Source: Quercus robur (Eukaryota > Streptophyta > Magnoliopsida > Fagales > Fagaceae). Taken from it: a stretch of DNA of 64,000 nucleotides. Under the pieces are notes generated by a model that saw nothing but the letters and a program-made list of their open reading frames with translations, was not told the origin of the DNA and searched no databases. Position 1 is the stretch's first letter, and each line of letters opens with the position of its first letter. Of this stretch, positions 61,186 through 64,000 are shown one piece after another. The translations under genes were made by a program, and so were the position numbers. Location: contig NC_065536.1 in the NCBI RefSeq assembly GCF_932294415.1, forward strand, positions 52,278,354-52,342,353, given 5' to 3'.

Positions 61186-61566
61186 ATTATTGACTTTACA
61201 CATTCATCATGGGCGGTTTTAAATTACACTAAATTTTGCCTTTACATATTCATCTACTTTAATTTTAAAATTATTTTTTATTCTTACACATTTCATATTA
61301 CACAAAATGGACTACTATAAAAGATATATGTGCCTTAAAAATCAATTGATTAAACTACTGGCACAACGTTCTAACTCTTAGGTAGTTACAAAATTTTTCT
61401 CCCTTTATATTCCTTCTCTGAAAAAACTAAAAGGAAAAAAAAAAAAAAAAAATCTCTATGCTCTTCTCTCTTTGTAATTTATTTCCCTCACAACTTTGAA
61501 ACTGATGCCACTTTGTTTTAGAGGAGTAGAAGGAGAAGTAGAAGAAGAAGGAAGATGAGAGGACTG
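59397..61566. other. Upstream region of gene E
   Basis: Colinear with the other promoter sides. It preserves the empty sites of the U2 solo LTR (about 61020) and of the U1/U4 solo LTR (about 61238), so it is the best guide to the original unit. It has a T-rich run of about 40 at 60918-60962 and an AT repeat at about 61151-61182. No gene. Confidence 0.55.
59465..59472 (-). promoter_or_regulatory. TATA box of gene E
   Basis: TATAAATA on the minus strand about 70 bp upstream of the ATG, conserved in all copies. Confidence 0.7.
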
Positions 61567-62480
61567 TGTTAGAGACATATTTTATGTAATTGGCTAATCC
61601 TTTGTCAAAATGCACTACACTTGTAATTAGGTAGATCTAGGATGGGTCTAGGACTTCAAGAAACATGTTGTTCAAGTCAAGTGTTAAAAATATGAAGATT
61701 TGACCAAGAAAAAAGTGAAGAAAAGCCATCCATTAAATCTCGACAGCAATCTTGACAGAAAAACTCCTATCGAGGTTTATAGTCAAAACTCAACAGAAAC
61801 TCGACACAAGCTGTTTTTGTCAAGACTTATGAAATCAAAACTTCCAGATCTGATTTTCGGCCTAACCTGAAATATTTGTATAGGGTTTCTTTTCTCACAA
61901 CCCTAGACATATATAAGGCTTATTTTAAAAAGCCGTCGTACATGCAAAAAAGTGTCCTAGTTCATTATTCTTTCTGAAAAAGCTACTACATCCTTATGCC
62001 AAAGGTTTTGTGACCAAAGAGCTTCCTGATTTTCATCGTTATTGAACTGAAGAACTTTGCAGCCAACAACCTCTTCAAGTTGCTGGAGTTAGTCATGTAC
62101 TGGGATTTGTGCATCAAGGGAAAGATTGCCACTACAATACAAGTCCAATTAGGTATTGGGGTAAGGGTTCAACTATAGGTTGGTATTTCGGGACAGGCCA
62201 AAGGGTTTGGTAAGATTCCTTATACTTGTAACCACTTATGATTGATAATAGTGGATTCTTGGGAGTGGTGACCTCAAAATCACTTGGTGGGGTTTTTGCC
62301 TTGGTGGTTTTCCCCATTCATAAACAAATTATTTGTGTCAAATTTATTTTTTGCTACATTTAGATAATTTGGTGATTTTTTTGTGCTACCACACTATTGC
62401 ACGAAATTTGATCTAATTAATTAACTTGAGTAATTAATTAATTAATTAATTGCAAGGGGTCAATTCATTTTAACCCAACA
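61567..62480 (+). mobile_element. Solo LTR, family L3, private to U5
   Basis: 914 bp, TGTTAGAG to CCCAACA, with TSDs GACTG (61562-61566) and GATTG (62481-62485). Related to the LTRs of element 3 but in plus sense. TCGACAG/CTCGACAC words at about 61738-61808 precede ATATATAAGG near 61908. Confidence 0.85.
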
Positions 62481-62874
62481 GATTGTCTGTGGTCTTCACC
62501 TCGATAGGGCACCTTTTCTTTCTCCCACTATTTTTCCCCAATTTTAAAAGGTTAATTTGATATGCTTTGTTTTTTTAATCTCTTTTTTTCTTTTTTCTTT
62601 TTTTCTTTTTTTTGGTTTTGGAGACAAAACTTCAAAGCATAAATGCCCTAGAACCAATGAACCATCCGTAAATGAAAATCTACGATTTGTCTTTTATTTT
62701 CTACTTCCAATTTGTTTTGTGTTTGCTTTATTTTAGACATATCTTTTTTTTCGGGTTTTTAGGAAACATAAGTCTCTTCTCACGAAAACTTGCAATTTGA
62801 GTGTCGATAACGCTTGGATGCTTTGATGTGCTTGATTAATCTGTCTCGTGTTTGTTGCCTTTGTTGATATACAC
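62481..62874. other. Host spacer of U5
   Basis: Colinear with about 6415-6807 of U1. T-rich; no gene. Confidence 0.5.
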
Positions 62875-63986
62875 TAAAAGTTCAAAAACGTGTCTAAAAA
62901 CACCTTTGAACGTTTAGACCCCCAAAATACAACTTAACCAACTCAAGCAATATGTCAAACAACTAGTGTGCGGAAACTTAACACATGCTATAATATGAAA
63001 TTGGTTAAACAACTATCTAAGCCATAACAAAATAAAACCACAGCAGATAAAATAAAGGCAAAGATAGAGAGGAAGGAAGATGCAAACACAAAGATAACAC
63101 CCGATGTGTTATCAAAGAGGAAACCGAAGACCTCAGCGAAAAACCTCTCCGCTGCCCTCCAAGCGGTAATCAATCCACTAGAAAATACAGTTGGGATACA
63201 AGGACAGCAATAGACCCTCCAAGCCTAATCTACCCAGTGCACCTAAGCCCTCCAAGCTTCTTGCTCCAACGAGGTTCCGCCGAACCTTTTTCTTTTCTAG
63301 CTTTCCGGATTCCGCTACTACACCGTAGCATCAACCAATGAAGATTGGTTCCTTCCTAACTACTTCCCAGAACTCCAAACGACTGTCTCACAGAGATGAT
63401 AATGGTGAGAACCAGGTTTGGTATAATGCCTCTCAAGGTTTTGACAATGGAGAGGAAGAGAGTGAGGGATTTTGATGAGACTCTAAGGTAGGGATTGTGT
63501 GTGAAACAATCTTGTTTTTCTTTAGGGTTTCTCTCTCAAAATTCTCTCTGGAAGCTCTCTTTCAATCGTGGGTTAAAGGGGTATTTATACTGGAGTGGGA
63601 GAGGAATGTGAAACGTCAGGTTTTTACAAAACAGGGGTGGCTCGCGGCTTGACCTCGTGGCTTGACTAAGTCGCGAGATCCAGTCGCGAGTTAACCGTAT
63701 GGCCAGTTGTCCTGTTTTGTCCTGTAGTGCTCCAGCTAGCATGACTGTTCATCTTCCAGCATGCTTGGCACGTGTGCATCTTCTGGCGGCTTGCAGCCGC
63801 GAGTCCACCCGCGAGTCCCAGCCGCGACACTCTGTTTTCTTGCACACTCTTGAGCAGTCATCACTCTATCTCACTCACTACCCTTACAACAAACCCACCT
63901 AAATACAGGGTTACTAAATGCTGAATTACAAGCAAATTTGGCACGGAATAAAGCCAATTAGATGGTTGAATAAATTCAACCTTACA
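62875..63986 (-). mobile_element. 3' LTR of an L1 retrotransposon that continues past the window
   Basis: 1112 bp, TAAAAGTTC (TG mutated) to CCTTACA. Unlike the solo L1 copies, it is followed by a polypurine tract, so it is the 3' LTR of a minus-sense element whose body lies beyond 64000. TATAAATA is at 63582-63589 on the minus strand. TCGCGA/GCCGCGAG words lie at about 63640-63690 and 63790-63830, upstream of it. Confidence 0.85.
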
Positions 63987-64000
63987 ATCTCCCCCTTTGG
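63987..64000 (-). other. Polypurine tract of the off-window L1 element
   Basis: CCAAAGGGGGAGAT on the minus strand, immediately before the LTR. It sets the sense of the whole L1 family. Confidence 0.8.

Larger units (their letters stand above)
54998..64000. repeat. Tandem unit U5 (B-type, GDSL gene E), runs past the window
   Basis: B-type unit closest to U2. It has three private insertions (56318, 61567, 62875). The unit end lies beyond the window. Confidence 0.85.

Overview
This is an AT-rich, repeat-rich piece of a plant nuclear genome. The evidence is intron-containing genes for GDSL-type esterases with plant-style secretion signals, Copia-type Gag fragments, many solo LTRs flanked by 5-bp target-site duplications (TSDs), and an initiator-Met-tRNA primer-binding site. 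The LTR types suggest a woody eudicot, perhaps Fagaceae; that is an impression, not a demonstration.

Layout. The window is a tandem array of five units, each originally about 8.8 kb: U1 1-8760, U2 8761-30675, U3 30676-46135, U4 46136-54997, and U5 54998 to the window end. Every unit carries one two-exon GDSL esterase/lipase gene on the minus strand. Genes A (U1), B (U2), D (U4) and E (U5) are intact and each encodes 406 residues with the same exon lengths (714 and 507 nt). Gene C (U3) is a pseudogene with three nonsense codons. A and D form one subtype and B, C and E another, so the order is A-B-B-A-B. Flanking DNA follows the same pattern, which implies unit duplication followed by a larger block duplication.

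Mobile DNA. U2 and U3 are swollen by LTR retrotransposons. Three related elements lie on the minus strand. Element 1 (about 14.7-27.0 kb) is truncated. Element 3 (16641-23744) is nested in element 1. Element 2 (36524-44198) is the best preserved. Elements 2 and 3 carry a Copia-like gag with two CCHC zinc knuckles and, downstream in the same sense, a second ORF resembling the 'putative plant transposon protein' domain. I find no protease, integrase, reverse transcriptase or RNase H. These look like non-autonomous elements whose pol has been replaced by ORF2. A cluster of short CG-containing motifs lies upstream of ORF2 in each, with a TATA box in element 3. The same motif family occurs upstream of the TATA box in the LTRs. 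This is the most interesting signal in the window.

At least ten solo LTRs of four families, most with recognisable TSDs, date the events. One is in every unit whose right end is visible and predates the array. One is shared only by U1 and U4. Others are private to single units. No tRNA, rRNA, CRISPR or bacterial-type genes were seen. The GDSL proteins are predicted secreted serine esterases. The transposons are not expected to cooperate with them, except as possible recombination sites or regulatory DNA.
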